NCBI RefSeq assembly: GCF_032931615.1
Contig: NZ_CP136759.1
Span: 2,422,501 to 2,486,500 of the forward strand
Source: Palleronia sp. LCG004
GTDB lineage: Bacteria > Pseudomonadota > Alphaproteobacteria > Rhodobacterales > Rhodobacteraceae
Direction of reading: 5' to 3'
Length of the DNA stretch: 64,000 bases
A model generated the notes under the pieces. That model did not search any database. It worked only from the letters and a program-made list of their open reading frames with translations, and had not been told where the DNA came from. Below are positions 39,574 through 49,233 of this stretch, one piece after another. The position numbers were made by a program, and so were the translations under genes. The stretch's first letter is position 1, and every line of letters starts with the position of its first letter.

Positions 39574-40530
39574 ATGACCAAACCGCCCCTGACCCTCTAT
39601 CTCGCCGCGCCGCGCGGTTTCTGCGCGGGTGTCGAACGCGCGATCAAGATCGTCGAGATGGCGATCGAGAAATGGGGCGCCCCGGTCTATGTCCGTCACG
39701 AGATCGTCCATAACCGCTATGTCGTCGACGATCTGCGCGACAAGGGGGCTGTCTTCGTCGAGGAGCTCGACGAGGCACCGGACGACCGGCCAGTGATCTT
39801 CTCGGCCCATGGCGTGCCGAAATCGGTTCCGGCCGAGGCCCGCGCGCGCGAGATGGTCTATGTCGATGCGACCTGCCCCCTCGTCTCCAAGGTTCATATC
39901 GAGGCGGAGCGCCATCACCAGAACGGCCTGCAGATGGTGATGATCGGCCATGCCGGCCACCCCGAGACGCTCGGCACGATGGGGCAGCTGCCCGATGGCG
40001 AGGTCCTGCTGGTCGAGACGGTGGCCGACGTGGCCGAAATCGCGCCGCGCGACCCCGAACGGCTCGCCTTCATCACCCAGACGACACTGAGCGTCGACGA
40101 CACGGTCGATATCGTGGCCGCGCTCAAGGAGCGGTTCCCGGCGATCGTCGGGCCGCACAAGGAAGATATCTGCTACGCCACGACCAACCGCCAGGAGGCG
40201 GTCAAGGCGATGGCTCCGAATTGCGACGCCATGCTGGTCGTGGGCGCGCCCAATTCGTCCAATTCCAAGCGCCTGGTCGAAGTCGGCTCCAAGGCCGGAT
40301 GCCGGTATTCGCAACTGGTCCAGCGGGCGACCGATATCGACTGGCGCGCGCTCGACGGGATCGAAAGCCTGGGCGTCACCGCCGGTGCCTCGGCCCCCGA
40401 GGTGCTGATCGACGAGGTGGTCGATGCCTTCCGCGACCGCTACGACGTGCGGGTGGAGCTGGTCGAGACTGCGGTCGAGACCGTCGAGTTCAAGGTGCCG
40501 CGCGCGCTGCGCGAGCCTGTCCGGGCCTGA
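39574..40530 (+). CDS. ispH: 4-hydroxy-3-methylbut-2-enyl diphosphate reductase
   Basis: The 318-residue iron-sulfur enzyme makes IPP and DMAPP in the last step of the MEP isoprenoid pathway. The three cluster cysteines are in [13 protein letters not shown] (residue 15), [11 protein letters not shown] and [13 protein letters not shown] / KAGCRY context. [10 protein letters not shown] and the HGVPKS histidine motif are present. The start [15 protein letters not shown] has AGGAGAG upstream; the longer open frame is not coding. It is followed by the DUF3429 gene and rnhA on the same strand. Confidence 0.96.
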   Translation: MTKPPLTLYLAAPRGFCAGVERAIKIVEMAIEKWGAPVYVRHEIVHNRYVVDDLRDKGAVFVEELDEAPDDRPVIFSAHGVPKSVPAEARAREMVYVDATCPLVSKVHIEAERHHQNGLQMVMIGHAGHPETLGTMGQLPDGEVLLVETVADVAEIAPRDPERLAFITQTTLSVDDTVDIVAALKERFPAIVGPHKEDICYATTNRQEAVKAMAPNCDAMLVVGAPNSSNSKRLVEVGSKAGCRYSQLVQRATDIDWRALDGIESLGVTAGASAPEVLIDEVVDAFRDRYDVRVELVETAVETVEFKVPRALREPVRA

Positions 40531-40597
40531 GACCCGTGACGGATCGCACGCGACCGGAACGGCCGGAAACGACCATCGCCGTATCGGGAACAGGGTC

Positions 40598-41044
40598 ATG
40601 ATCGTCCCGCCCGCCCCCCTGCTTCTCGGGCTTGCCGGCCTTCTGCCGTTCGTCTGGGGCGCGGCCACGATGCTGATCCCGGGCCTTGCCATGTGGACGG
40701 CCGAGGCGATAGGGCCGCGCTTCGTCGGGCCGTATGTCCAGCTTGCCTACGGCACCGTGATCCTGAGTTTCATGTCGGGCGCGCTCTGGGGGTTCGCGAC
40801 GCGCGCCCATGGGCAGGTCGCGGCGACGGGCTATGCGCTGTCGGTGATCCCCGCGCTCTGGGCGTTCTTTCTCGTGGGGGGCGGCCCGGTCTCGGCGGCG
40901 GTCTATCTCGCGCTCGGCTTCGTGGGGATCCTCGGGCTCGACTGGCTTTTCTGGCGGCAGGGGCTTGCGCCCCCGTGGTGGATGGCGTTGAGGCTGATGC
41001 TGACGACGGGCGTGGTGCTCTGCCTGCTGCCGATCATCCTCTGA
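40598..41044 (+). CDS. DUF3429 membrane protein
   Basis: The 148-residue protein has about five hydrophobic segments and the DUF3429 pattern YGTVILSFMSGALWGFA near residue 50, with LDWLFWRQGLAPPWWM near the C-terminus. Function is unknown; the family is found in proteobacterial inner membranes. It begins 67 bases after ispH and precedes rnhA, which appears to have its own promoter. Confidence 0.8.
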   Translation: MIVPPAPLLLGLAGLLPFVWGAATMLIPGLAMWTAEAIGPRFVGPYVQLAYGTVILSFMSGALWGFATRAHGQVAATGYALSVIPALWAFFLVGGGPVSAAVYLALGFVGILGLDWLFWRQGLAPPWWMALRLMLTTGVVLCLLPIIL

Positions 41045-41053
41045 CGGGCCGGA

Positions 41054-41082
41054 TTGCACCCGGGCGGCACCGCCCCTAGAAC
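41054..41082 (+). promoter_or_regulatory. promoter of rnhA
   Basis: TTGCAC (41054-41059) and TAGAAC (41077-41082) are 17 bases apart, ending 22 bases before the rnhA ATG. The pair resembles the mrp and fabA promoters. Confidence 0.5.
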
Positions 41083-41104
41083 GCCTCTTTTCAGGAGGTC
41101 GCCC

Positions 41105-41563
41105 ATGCCCAAGCTCTTCGCCTATACCGACGGTGCCTGCTCGGGCAATCCGGGGCCCGGCGGCTGGGGTGCGCTGCTCGTCGCGCGCGAGGGAGAGGCC
41201 GTCCTGCGGCAGCGCGATCTGAACGGCGGCGAGGCGCAGACGACGAACAACCGGATGGAGCTCCTGGCGGCGATCTCGGCGCTCGAAAGCCTGAGCCGCG
41301 CCTCGCAGATCACGATCGTCACCGACAGCCAGTACGTGAAGAACGGCGTGACGAGCTGGATCCACGGCTGGAAGCGCAACGGCTGGAAGACCTCGGCCAA
41401 GAAGCCGGTCAAGAACGACGATCTCTGGAAGCGGCTCGACGCGGCACAGGCGCGCCACGACGTGACGTGGGAATGGGTCAAGGGCCATGCCGGCCACCCC
41501 GAGAACGAACGTGCCGACGAGCTCGCGCGCGAGGGGATGGCCCCCTTCAAGCCCGGTCGCTAG
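41105..41563 (+). CDS. rnhA: Ribonuclease HI
   Basis: The 152-residue enzyme cuts the RNA strand of RNA:DNA hybrids. The carboxylates are visible: Asp in [16 protein letters not shown], Glu in [10 protein letters not shown], Asp in [11 protein letters not shown], and the distal Asp in [11 protein letters not shown], with the flexible His in GHAGHPEN. The basic protrusion [16 protein letters not shown] is present. The start [10 protein letters not shown] is preceded by AGGAGG. Its stop TAG and the fmt stop share the palindrome CTAG at 41560-41563. Confidence 0.96.
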   Translation: MPKLFAYTDGACSGNPGPGGWGALLVAREGEAVLRQRDLNGGEAQTTNNRMELLAAISALESLSRASQITIVTDSQYVKNGVTSWIHGWKRNGWKTSAKKPVKNDDLWKRLDAAQARHDVTWEWVKGHAGHPENERADELAREGMAPFKPGR

Positions 41564-42459
41564 CCAAGCAGCTCCGGCAGGCGGAAGCCGCGCAGGGCCT
41601 CGTCGGCGGTTCCGGGCTTGCGGCCGGCGCGCTGAAGCTCGAGCAGTTCGACGGCCCCCTCTCCGCAGGCGATGCGGTGGCCGCCCAGAACCTCGCCCGG
41701 CGCGCCCTGCCCATCGGCCATGCGGGAGCGGAGAAGCTTCACGCGCCCGCCCGCGATCTCGCACCATGCACCCGGGAAGGGCGAAAGCCCGCGGATCTTC
41801 CTGTCGACCTCGGCAGCCGGAAGGGACCAGTCGATCCGCGCCTCGGCCTTGTCGATCTTGGCCGCATAACTCACGCCGTCCTCGGGCTGAGGCACGGGGG
41901 GCAGCGCGTCGATCCGCGACAGCGCCTCGACGATGGCCGCGGCCCCCATGCGCGACAGGCGGTCGTGCAGGTCGCCCGTCGTCTCGGTCGCGCCGATCGG
42001 AGTCCGCTCGGTCAGCAGGACCGGCCCGGTATCGAGCCCGGCCTCCATCCCCATGACGCAGATCCCGGTCTCGGCATCGCCCGACATCACCGCGCGGTGG
42101 ATCGGCGCCGCCCCGCGCCAGCGCGGCAAAAGCGAGGCATGGATGTTGAGACACCCCCGCCGCGGGGCGTCGAGTACGGCTTGCGGCAGGATCAGGCCAT
42201 AGGCCACCACAACCGCGATATCGGCCCCGAGGGCGGCGAATTCGGCCTGTGCCTCGGCACCGCGCAGGCTTTCGGGGTGACGGACCTCGAGGCCCAGCGC
42301 CTCGGCCCGGGCATGAACCGCACCAGGGCGCGGGCGCTTGCCGCGCCCTGCCGGGCGGGGCGGCTGGGTATAGACGGCCGCGATCTCGTGGCCCGCTTCG
42401 ACCAGCGCGTCGAGCGGCGGCACCGAGAAGTCGGGCGTTCCCATGAAAACGATGCGCAT
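41560..42459 (-). CDS. fmt: Methionyl-tRNA formyltransferase
   Basis: The 299-residue enzyme formylates initiator Met-tRNA with 10-formyltetrahydrofolate. The N-terminal hydrolase-like domain starts [19 protein letters not shown]. The catalytic Asn-His-Asp are in [20 protein letters not shown] and [13 protein letters not shown]. The C-terminal OB-like domain contains FPGAWCE. It is the last gene of the def-orf150-def-like-fmt operon, starting three bases after the previous stop, a logical pairing of N-terminal formylation and deformylation. Confidence 0.96.
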   Translation of the reverse strand: MRIVFMGTPDFSVPPLDALVEAGHEIAAVYTQPPRPAGRGKRPRPGAVHARAEALGLEVRHPESLRGAEAQAEFAALGADIAVVVAYGLILPQAVLDAPRRGCLNIHASLLPRWRGAAPIHRAVMSGDAETGICVMGMEAGLDTGPVLLTERTPIGATETTGDLHDRLSRMGAAAIVEALSRIDALPPVPQPEDGVSYAAKIDKAEARIDWSLPAAEVDRKIRGLSPFPGAWCEIAGGRVKLLRSRMADGQGAPGEVLGGHRIACGEGAVELLELQRAGRKPGTADEALRGFRLPELLG

Positions 42460-42462
42460 GGA

Positions 42463-42960
42463 CTATCCTTTCCGCTTGGCCGCACGACGGATCAGCATGT
42501 CGCGCTTCACCCGTCCGAGCCTGTCGAAATACATCCGGCCCGCCAGATGATCGATCTGGTGCTGGACGCTCGTCGCCCAGAGATCGACGAAGTCACGCTC
42601 GACCCATTCGCCCTGCTCGTCGAGGAACCGGACCGTCACCGCGCGGGGCCGCGTCACCACCGCCGAGACGCCCGGCAGGTTCGGCGATGCCTCCTCGTGG
42701 TCGCGCGGCTTGACGCTTGCATGCAGGATTTCGGGATTGGCCATGCGGATCGCACGGCCGCGCGCCTCGGACGCATCGACGACGGCAAGGCGGAGCATCA
42801 CGCCGATCTGCGGCGCGGCGAGGCCCACGCCCGGCATCGCCTCCATCGTGTCGATCATGTCGGTCCAGATGGCGCGGATCTCGTCGGTGACGGCGTCCAC
42901 CGGCGCGGCGGGCCTCCGCAGGCGCGGATCGGGCCAAGGGATGCAGGGACGGACGGCCAT
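42463..42960 (-). CDS. Peptide-deformylase-like protein lacking catalytic residues
   Basis: The 165-residue protein has the deformylase fold and keeps motif 1, GVGLAAPQ (residues 44-51). Motif 2, normally EGCLS, reads EASPN, so the metal-ligand cysteine is replaced by Ser92. Motif 3, normally HEIDH, reads HQIDH, so the general-base Glu is Gln135. Both His ligands remain. A normal peptide deformylase with all motifs is encoded two genes upstream in the same operon. This copy is therefore probably enzymatically dead or altered, and may be regulatory or structural. It shares one base with orf150 and is followed by fmt. Confidence 0.9.
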   Translation of the reverse strand: MAVRPCIPWPDPRLRRPAAPVDAVTDEIRAIWTDMIDTMEAMPGVGLAAPQIGVMLRLAVVDASEARGRAIRMANPEILHASVKPRDHEEASPNLPGVSAVVTRPRAVTVRFLDEQGEWVERDFVDLWATSVQHQIDHLAGRMYFDRLGRVKRDMLIRRAAKRKG

Positions 42961-43412
42961 CAGACGGTGCCCGCGCTCAGCCTGTCGGCCAGATACCCGT
43001 TGGGCGAGGGCGCGCCCTGCATCATGTGGCGGATCCATGCGTCGCGCTCGTGCATCAGCACCGGCAGCTCCCACACGCAGGCCGTGAGCGGTCGCGCATC
43101 GACGGAGGCGAAGCCCGCCCCGTCGTCGAAGCTGAGCCTCTGGCACAGGATGTCGCCATGCGCCCACCAGTCGAGCAGCAACCAGGTTCCCGCGACGCCC
43201 TCGTGGATCACGGCGAACCCGAGATCCTGCGAGCCGCCCTCGCTCGCGCACTCGCCCTCCATCCGGCGGGCCTCAACTTCGGCGGAAGCAAGGCGTTCGG
43301 GGGCAAGCTCGCGCGCGCCGATATGATAGGGTTTCACCCGGACCGGCCCGATCCGCCATTCGGGCAAGGGCCGAACGGGCCGGGGCTCGTAGACCGGGAG
43401 GAGGTCAGGCAC
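42960..43412 (-). CDS. conserved hypothetical protein in the def-fmt operon
   Basis: The 150-residue protein has no membrane segment or signal peptide and no motif I recognise. It is rich in Trp and acidic residues, with WLLLDWWAHGDILCQRLSF in the middle and VWELPVLMHERDAWIRHMM near the C-terminus. It overlaps the true deformylase by eight bases and the deformylase-like gene by one base, so it is tightly coupled to N-terminal processing genes. Function unknown. Confidence 0.82.
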   Translation of the reverse strand: MPDLLPVYEPRPVRPLPEWRIGPVRVKPYHIGARELAPERLASAEVEARRMEGECASEGGSQDLGFAVIHEGVAGTWLLLDWWAHGDILCQRLSFDDGAGFASVDARPLTACVWELPVLMHERDAWIRHMMQGAPSPNGYLADRLSAGTV

Positions 43413-43926
43413 GGGCCTGTTCGCGCTTCAGCTTGACCATCCTGCGGGTGATCATCTGCCGCCGCATCGGGCGGAGGTAGTCGATGAAGAGCTTGCCGTC
43501 GAGGTGGTCGATCTCGTGCTGGACGCAGGTGGCCCAGAGGCCCTCGAACCGCTCGGTGGCCTGCGTGCCGTCGAGCGTGGTCCAGCGGACCTCGACCGTG
43601 CTCGGACGCTCCACGTCGGCATATTGTTCGGGGATGGAAAGACACCCTTCCTCGTAGGTGCTGAGCTCCTCGGACCGCCAGATGATCTCGGGATCGACGA
43701 GGGTCATGGGGCGCGGCTCGGCCCCCTCCTCCTTCACGCAATCCATGACGAGAAGGCGCACCATCGCCCCCACCTGCGGCGCGGCGAGACCGATGCCCGG
43801 CGCGTCGTACATCGTCTCGAGCATGTCGGAGGCGAGCGTGCGGATCTCGTCGGTGATCTCGCCCACGGGGGCTGCGGGCTTCTTCAGGCGCGGATCGGGA
43901 TGGATCAGGATGGGGCGTATCGTCAT
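43405..43926 (-). CDS. def: Peptide deformylase
   Basis: The 173-residue metalloenzyme removes the formyl group from nascent proteins. All three motifs are intact: GIGLAAPQ (44-51), EGCLS (93-97, ligand Cys95) and HEIDH (137-141). Length is normal. The start MTIRPILIHPDPRLKK is the family standard; the longer frame upstream is not conserved. It is the first gene of the operon with orf150, the degenerate paralogue and fmt. Confidence 0.96.
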   Translation of the reverse strand: MTIRPILIHPDPRLKKPAAPVGEITDEIRTLASDMLETMYDAPGIGLAAPQVGAMVRLLVMDCVKEEGAEPRPMTLVDPEIIWRSEELSTYEEGCLSIPEQYADVERPSTVEVRWTTLDGTQATERFEGLWATCVQHEIDHLDGKLFIDYLRPMRRQMITRRMVKLKREQARA

Positions 43927-44043
43927 GGCGAAGGATCTAGTCGGGCCCCTTCTCGGATGCAACAAATGTCGCGCATTCCCCATTCGCCCTTGAGCCCGCC
44001 GCGAGAGCCGGACAGGTTGGGCCCGAAGACGAGGAGCCGCAAG

Positions 44044-45213
44044 ATGTCATTCGACGAGATCATCGACCGCACGAACACCCATTCGGTCAAGTGGGACATG
44101 ATGGAGCCGATCTACGGCGTCCCGCCCGGGGACGGCATCGCCATGTGGGTCGCCGACATGGATTTCCGGCCGCCCGATTGCGTGAACCGTGCCGTGGCCG
44201 GGATGCAGGCGCACGGGATCTACGGCTATTTCGGCGACGACCGGCCCTATCGCGAGGCGATCCGCTGGTGGATGGAGACGCGCCATGGCTGGCAGCTCGA
44301 TCCGGAGCACGTCTTCACCACGCAGGGCCTCGTCAACGGCACGGCCATGTGCGTCGACGCCTTCACCGATCCCGGTGACGGCGTCGTGCTCTTCACGCCG
44401 GTCTACCACGCCTTCGCCCGCGTCATCACGGCCGCGGGGCGCGAGGTCGTGCAGTGCGAGATGCCCGTCGAGGACGGGAAATACGTGCTCGATTTCGACG
44501 CGTTCGACGCAGCCATGACCGGGCGCGAGAAGATGCTGGTCCTGTGCTCGCCGCACAATCCCGGCGGCCGCGTCTGGACCCGCTCCGAACTCGAGGGCGT
44601 GGCGGACTTCGCGCGCCGTCACGACCTGATCCTCGTCTCGGACGAGATCCACCACGACCTCGTCTTTCCGGGCGAGAGCCACACGCCCATGGCGCTGATC
44701 GACGGGATCGCGGACCGGCTGGTCATGATGACGGCCACCACCAAGACCTTCAACATCGCGGGCAGCCATGTCGGCAACGTCACGATCGCCGACGAGGGGC
44801 TGCGCGCGCGGTTCGGCGCGCGGATGGCGGCGCTCGGGCTGTCGCCCAATTCCTTCGGCCTGCACATGGCGACGGCCGCCTATTCGACCGAGGGCGCGGC
44901 ATGGGTCGACGATCTCGTTGCCTATCTCGACGGCAACAGGCGGGTCTTCGACGAGGGGATCGCCGCGATCCCCGGCCTGCATTCCATGCCGCTGGAGGCG
45001 ACGTATCTCTCCTGGGTCGATTTCTCCGGCACCGGGCTCACGCGGGCGGAGCTGACGGGACGGGTGCAGAAGGATGCGCGCATCGCCGCCAACCATGGGC
45101 CGACCTTCGGAAAGGGCGGGGAAAGCTTCCTGCGCTTCAACATCGCCACGCCGCGCAAGCGCGTCGAGGAGGCCGTGGAACGCCTGCAATCGGCCTTCGC
45201 CGACCTGCAATAG
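44044..45213 (+). CDS. PatB/MalY-type PLP aminotransferase (possible cystathionine beta-lyase)
   Basis: The 389-residue class I/II PLP enzyme has the MalY/PatB pattern: NTHSVKWDMMEPIYGV at the N-terminus, MWVADMDFRPPDCV, LCSPHNPGGRVW, SDEIHHDLVFPG, and the PLP-binding lysine in TATTKTFNIAGSH. Members of this group often cleave cystathionine or cysteine conjugates as C-S lyases. Physiological substrate is not clear. It is monocistronic, divergent from def, and followed by a likely promoter for the helicase gene. Confidence 0.87.
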   Translation: MSFDEIIDRTNTHSVKWDMMEPIYGVPPGDGIAMWVADMDFRPPDCVNRAVAGMQAHGIYGYFGDDRPYREAIRWWMETRHGWQLDPEHVFTTQGLVNGTAMCVDAFTDPGDGVVLFTPVYHAFARVITAAGREVVQCEMPVEDGKYVLDFDAFDAAMTGREKMLVLCSPHNPGGRVWTRSELEGVADFARRHDLILVSDEIHHDLVFPGESHTPMALIDGIADRLVMMTATTKTFNIAGSHVGNVTIADEGLRARFGARMAALGLSPNSFGLHMATAAYSTEGAAWVDDLVAYLDGNRRVFDEGIAAIPGLHSMPLEATYLSWVDFSGTGLTRAELTGRVQKDARIAANHGPTFGKGGESFLRFNIATPRKRVEEAVERLQSAFADLQ

Positions 45214-45214
45214 C

Positions 45215-45243
45215 TTGACAGCGGGCCCTCGCCCGCCGATATG
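45215..45243 (+). promoter_or_regulatory. promoter and long leader of the DEAD-box helicase gene
   Basis: TTGACA (45215-45220) and GATATG (45238-45243) are 17 bases apart. Transcription from here gives a 5' leader of roughly 210 bases before the helicase ATG at 45461. The leader contains no convincing gene. Long leaders are common on cold-inducible helicase mRNAs. Confidence 0.5.
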
Positions 45244-45460
45244 CCACATCAAGACGCCGATCCCTGCCGCGTGAGCAGACGGGCCCCAAGGCCCCACGAG
45301 ATCGACGCACCGTTTCCCAGATCACGCGGGGAGGCACGCATTCAGGACGGCCCGGCGGCAATGCGGCCCCGAGTCAGTTCCCGGATGTCTCCTCTTGCTG
45401 CACGGACACCCCGGCATCCTGCCGCGGGCCTCCGACCCATTTTCCGAAAGGATCCATTCG

Positions 45461-46726
45461 ATGGATTTCGATATGCTGGGCCTCTCGCCCAAGATGACCG
45501 CCCGCCTGGCCGAGATCGGCCTCAAGGACCCGACGCCCATCCAGAAGCAGGCGATCCCGCATGCCATGAACGGCCGCGACGTCATGGGCCTCGCCCAGAC
45601 CGGCACCGGCAAGACCGCGGCCTTCGGCCTGCCGCTCGTCCATGCGCTGTCGGCCGAAGGGACGAAGCCCGAGCCCCGCTCGGTCCGCGGGCTGATCCTC
45701 GCGCCGACGCGCGAGCTTGCCAACCAGATCGCCGAGAGCCTCAGGAATTTCGCGGGCGGCACGCATCTGTCGATCGCGGTCGTCGTGGGCGGCGTGTCGA
45801 TCAACCGGCAGATCGGCCGACTGGAGCGCGGCACCGACCTGCTCGTGGCGACGCCCGGCCGGCTCATCGACCTGATCGAGCGCAAGGCCGTACGGCTTTC
45901 CGATACGCGCTTCCTCGTCCTCGACGAAGCGGACCAGATGCTCGACATGGGATTCATCCACGCGCTGCGCCAGATCGCGCCGCTGCTCCGGCCCGAGCGT
46001 CAGACGATGCTCTTCTCGGCCACGATGCCGAAGCTCATGTCCGAGATCGCGGACAAGTACCTCACCAACCCCGTCCGCATCGAGGTCGCCCGCCCCGGGC
46101 AGGCCGCCGACAAGGTCGAGCAGGAAGTCCATTTCGTGTCGAAGGAAGGCAAGCAGGACCTGCTGGTCGAATGCCTTTCGCGCCACAAGGACGAACGTGC
46201 GCTGGTCTTCGGCCGCACCAAGCACGGGTCCGAGCGCCTGATGAAGCAGCTCGACCGCGCGGGCTTTGCGACCGCCTCGATCCACGGCAACAAGAGCCAA
46301 GGACAGCGCGACCGCGCGATCCAAGGCTTCAAGGACGGCACGATCAAGGTTCTGGTCGCGACCGACGTGGCCGCCCGCGGCATCGACATCCCCGGCGTCG
46401 AATACGTCTACAATTACGAGTTGCCGAACGTGGCCGAGAACTACGTCCACCGGATCGGGCGGACCGCGCGTGCGGGCCGTGACGGACAGGCCGTGGCCTT
46501 CTGCGCACCCGACGAGATGTCCTATCTGCGCGATATCGAGAAGGTGCTGAAGACGAAGGTCACGGTCGCCTCCGGCGCGCCCTGGGCCGAGGACACCCCG
46601 CCGCCGAAACAGGGCGGCCGCGGTGGCAAGCCCGGTGGTGGCGGTGGACGCGGCGGCCCGGCGAAGGCGAAATCGGGCCGGCCGCGCCGCCGGTCGAAGC
46701 CCGGTGGCAATCGCCGCGCGGCCTGA
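45461..46726 (+). CDS. rhlE: DEAD-box RNA helicase, RhlE-like
   Basis: The 421-residue ATP-dependent RNA helicase has the Q motif [19 protein letters not shown] / [10 protein letters not shown], Walker [23 protein letters not shown]-type motif II as DEADQML, SAT in LFSATMP, and motif [12 protein letters not shown]. The C-terminal tail (about residues 385-421) is Gly/Arg/Lys-rich and likely binds RNA. It probably acts in ribosome assembly or mRNA turnover. An upstream in-frame ATG is ignored because the family N-terminus begins at MDFDML. Confidence 0.93.
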   Translation: MDFDMLGLSPKMTARLAEIGLKDPTPIQKQAIPHAMNGRDVMGLAQTGTGKTAAFGLPLVHALSAEGTKPEPRSVRGLILAPTRELANQIAESLRNFAGGTHLSIAVVVGGVSINRQIGRLERGTDLLVATPGRLIDLIERKAVRLSDTRFLVLDEADQMLDMGFIHALRQIAPLLRPERQTMLFSATMPKLMSEIADKYLTNPVRIEVARPGQAADKVEQEVHFVSKEGKQDLLVECLSRHKDERALVFGRTKHGSERLMKQLDRAGFATASIHGNKSQGQRDRAIQGFKDGTIKVLVATDVAARGIDIPGVEYVYNYELPNVAENYVHRIGRTARAGRDGQAVAFCAPDEMSYLRDIEKVLKTKVTVASGAPWAEDTPPPKQGGRGGKPGGGGGRGGPAKAKSGRPRRRSKPGGNRRAA

Positions 46727-46869
46727 CGACCCCCGTCCAAACGCCCCGGCCGCCTTCGCGCGGCGGGTGCGCAGTCCCGGCAGCCGGGACGACGCGATTG
46801 ATCCGACCCGCCCGTTCAGGCGCGCCGGTTCATTCCCAGATGTGAGTGGATACTGGAGAGACGAGCCCC

Positions 46870-46889
46870 GGCGATCCGACTGGATCGCC
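46870..46889. terminator. hairpins between helicase and irr genes
   Basis: In the 175-base convergent gap, GGCGATCC (46870-46877) pairs with GGATCGCC (46882-46889) across four bases, just beyond the irr stop. A second perfect repeat, TCCCGGC and GCCGGGA, lies at 46775-46789. Neither has a T run, so termination strength is uncertain. Confidence 0.45.
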
Positions 46890-46901
46890 CGGAGGTGCGT
46901 T

Positions 46902-47339
46902 TCAGCTGCGGCGCAGCCGGATGACCACGTCCACCGCGCTGATCCGCGTGCCGTCGGGGGCCGTGGGAAGGGATTCGATCTTGAGCTCTTCGGCCGGGGC
47001 GTCGGTCAGGCGACCGTCGTCTTCCCAGTAGAAATGCGGATGGTCGTCCATTCGGGTGTCGAAATAGCTTTTCGAACCTTCGACGGTCACTTCCTGCATC
47101 AGGCCCGCATCGCAGAACGCCCTGAGCGTGTTGTAGACCGTCGCAAGCGATACGGCCTCGCCGGTCTCGCGGCTCGCCGCATAGAGGCTCTCGGCGGTGA
47201 CGTGCCGGTCGCGACCGTCGCCCACGAGAAGGGCGGCAAGCGAGACGCGCTGCCGCGTGGGCCTGAGACGTGCGGCATTCAGCCACTCGATCCCGCGATC
47301 GCGTGCAAGGGTGTCCACGATGTTGCCTCTTTCACTCAT
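46902..47339 (-). CDS. irr: Fur-family iron response regulator Irr
   Basis: The 145-residue protein resembles alphaproteobacterial Irr, a haem-responsive Fur-family regulator that controls iron and haem genes. The winged helix includes [17 protein letters not shown] and [12 protein letters not shown]. The metal/haem region [14 protein letters not shown] has the Irr-like spacing of His residues. It is divergent from fabA, a conserved neighbourhood in Rhodobacterales. Distinction from Fur rests on remembered family patterns. Confidence 0.9.
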   Translation of the reverse strand: MSERGNIVDTLARDRGIEWLNAARLRPTRQRVSLAALLVGDGRDRHVTAESLYAASRETGEAVSLATVYNTLRAFCDAGLMQEVTVEGSKSYFDTRMDDHPHFYWEDDGRLTDAPAEELKIESLPTAPDGTRISAVDVVIRLRRS

Positions 47340-47401
47340 AGCAGCACATATAGGACAGGAAATGCCCCGATTTCAATCGGCAATCCCGCCGGCCCGCGCC
47401 C

Positions 47402-47431
47402 TTGCACGCGGGAAGAGGCCGGTGATAGACC
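47402..47431 (+). promoter_or_regulatory. promoter of fabA-fabB-fabI
   Basis: TTGCAC (47402-47407) and TAGACC (47426-47431) are 18 bases apart, 40 bases before the fabA ATG. The -35 matches that before rnhA. Confidence 0.45.
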
Positions 47432-47471
47432 GCTCGGACAAGGAAAACGAGCCCAAGGGGAGGCCTTCCGC

Positions 47472-47981
47472 ATGACGCGCTATCCAACGAGCTTCGATCG
47501 CGACGCGCTGCTGAAATGCGCGCGCGGCGAGCTGTTCGGACCCGGCAATGCGCAATTGCCCGAGCCGCCCATGCTGATGATGGACCGGATCACCGACATC
47601 TCGGACGATGGCGGCGCGCATGGCAAGGGTCACGTCGTGGCCGAGTTCGACATCAATCCGGACCTCTGGTTCTTCGAGTGCCATTTCCCGGGCAATCCGA
47701 TCATGCCGGGATGTCTGGGGCTCGACGGGCTCTGGCAGCTCACGGGCTTCAACCTCGGCTGGCGCGGCTGGCAGGGGCGCGGCTATGCGCTGGGTGTGGG
47801 CGAGGTCAAGCTGACCGGCATGGTCCGCCCCGAACGCAAGATGCTGACCTACACCGTCGATTTCACGAAGGCCGTGCAATCGCGCCGCCTGACGATGGGC
47901 GTGGCCGACGGGACCGTCCATGCCGACGGGGAACTGATCTATCAGGTGACGGGGATGAAAGTCGCCCTGTCCGAAAGCTGA
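47472..47981 (+). CDS. fabA: 3-hydroxydecanoyl-ACP dehydratase/isomerase
   Basis: The 169-residue enzyme dehydrates 3-hydroxydecanoyl-ACP and isomerises the product to the cis-3 form, starting unsaturated fatty acid synthesis. The catalytic His is in [20 protein letters not shown], and the same stretch holds the catalytic Asp. Length matches FabA. AGGGGAGG lies a few bases upstream. It heads the fabA-fabB-fabI operon and is divergent from irr. Confidence 0.96.
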   Translation: MTRYPTSFDRDALLKCARGELFGPGNAQLPEPPMLMMDRITDISDDGGAHGKGHVVAEFDINPDLWFFECHFPGNPIMPGCLGLDGLWQLTGFNLGWRGWQGRGYALGVGEVKLTGMVRPERKMLTYTVDFTKAVQSRRLTMGVADGTVHADGELIYQVTGMKVALSES

Positions 47982-48002
47982 TCCATCCAGAGGGAGAGCG
48001 CC

Positions 48003-49229
48003 ATGCGCCGCGTCGTCGTCACCGGGCTGGGCATCGTCTCGCCCATCGGGAATAACGCTGAGGAAGTGACCGCCGCGCTCAGGGCCGGCCGATCGGGCAT
48101 CGAGGCGAGTGCCGACATGGCCGAGCACGGCTTTCGCAGCCAGATCGCCGGAACGCTCAAGATCGACGTGGCCGACCATGTCGACAAGCGCACGCTGCGG
48201 TTCATGGGGCCGGGTGCCGCCTATGCCCATATCGCGCTGCAGCAGGCCATCGCGGATGCGGGGCTCAGCCCCGATCAGGTCTCGAATCCCTCGACAGGGC
48301 TGATCGCGGGGTCGGGCGGCCCCTCGACCTCGGCCATGTTCGAGGCGCACCAGACCGTCCTGCAGAAGGGCAGCCCCAAGCGCATCGGCCCCTTCGCGGT
48401 GCCCAAGACCATGTCCTCGACCGTGAGTGCGAACCTTTCGACCGCCTTCGCGATCAAGGGGATGAACTTCTCGATCACCTCCGCCTGCTCGACCTCGCTG
48501 CACTGCATCGGCATGGCCGCGCAGCAGATCGCGGTCGGGGGCCAGGACGTGATGTTCGCCGGCGGCGGAGAGGAGCTCGACTGGACGCTCTCCTGCCTCT
48601 TCGACGCGATGGGCGCGATGAGCTCGAAATACAACGACACCCCCGAGAAGGCGAGCCGCGCCTTCGATGCGAACCGCGACGGATTCGTCATCGCGGGCGG
48701 CGGCGGAATGGTCGTTCTCGAAAGCCTCGAACACGCCCAGGCGCGCGGTGCAAAGATCTATGCCGAGGTCACGGGCTTCGGCGCGACGAGCGACGGGCAC
48801 GACATGGTCGCGCCCTCGGGCGAGGGCGGCGAGCGGGCGATGCGCCTCGCGCTCAAGGATTTCGAGCCGTCGCGCGTGGGATACATCAACGCGCACGGCA
48901 CCTCGACGCCGGTGGGCGATGTGGGCGAGGTCGAGGCCGTGCGCCGCGTCTTCGGCGAAGGCACCTCGCCTCTCATCAGTTCCACCAAGTCGATGACCGG
49001 CCATTCGCAGGGGGCCACCGGTGCCCAGGAGGCCGTCTATTGCCTCCTGATGCTAGAAAACGACTTCATCGCGCCCTCGATCAACGTCGAGACGCTCGAC
49101 CCCGCGATCCGGCCCGGAGAGATCGCGACGGAACTGGTGGAGAATGCCGGGCTCGATACGGTCATGACCAATTCCTTCGGCTTCGGCGGGACGAACGGGT
49201 CGATGCTTCTCACGAAATTCAGGGAATAG
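48003..49229 (+). CDS. fabB: 3-oxoacyl-ACP synthase I
   Basis: The 408-residue condensing enzyme elongates the cis-3-decenoyl-ACP made by FabA. The Cys-His-His triad is visible: Cys in [11 protein letters not shown] near residue 163, His in [14 protein letters not shown] near residue 298, and His in [15 protein letters not shown] near residue 333. Operon position directly after fabA supports FabB rather than FabF. It starts 21 bases after fabA and ends four bases before fabI. Confidence 0.95.
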   Translation: MRRVVVTGLGIVSPIGNNAEEVTAALRAGRSGIEASADMAEHGFRSQIAGTLKIDVADHVDKRTLRFMGPGAAYAHIALQQAIADAGLSPDQVSNPSTGLIAGSGGPSTSAMFEAHQTVLQKGSPKRIGPFAVPKTMSSTVSANLSTAFAIKGMNFSITSACSTSLHCIGMAAQQIAVGGQDVMFAGGGEELDWTLSCLFDAMGAMSSKYNDTPEKASRAFDANRDGFVIAGGGGMVVLESLEHAQARGAKIYAEVTGFGATSDGHDMVAPSGEGGERAMRLALKDFEPSRVGYINAHGTSTPVGDVGEVEAVRRVFGEGTSPLISSTKSMTGHSQGATGAQEAVYCLLMLENDFIAPSINVETLDPAIRPGEIATELVENAGLDTVMTNSFGFGGTNGSMLLTKFRE

Positions 49230-49233
49230 GCTC

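Noticed and set aside
43405..43983. Extended start of the intact peptide deformylase
   Set aside because: The extra 19 residues are not conserved; MTIRPILIHPDPRL is the standard N-terminus.
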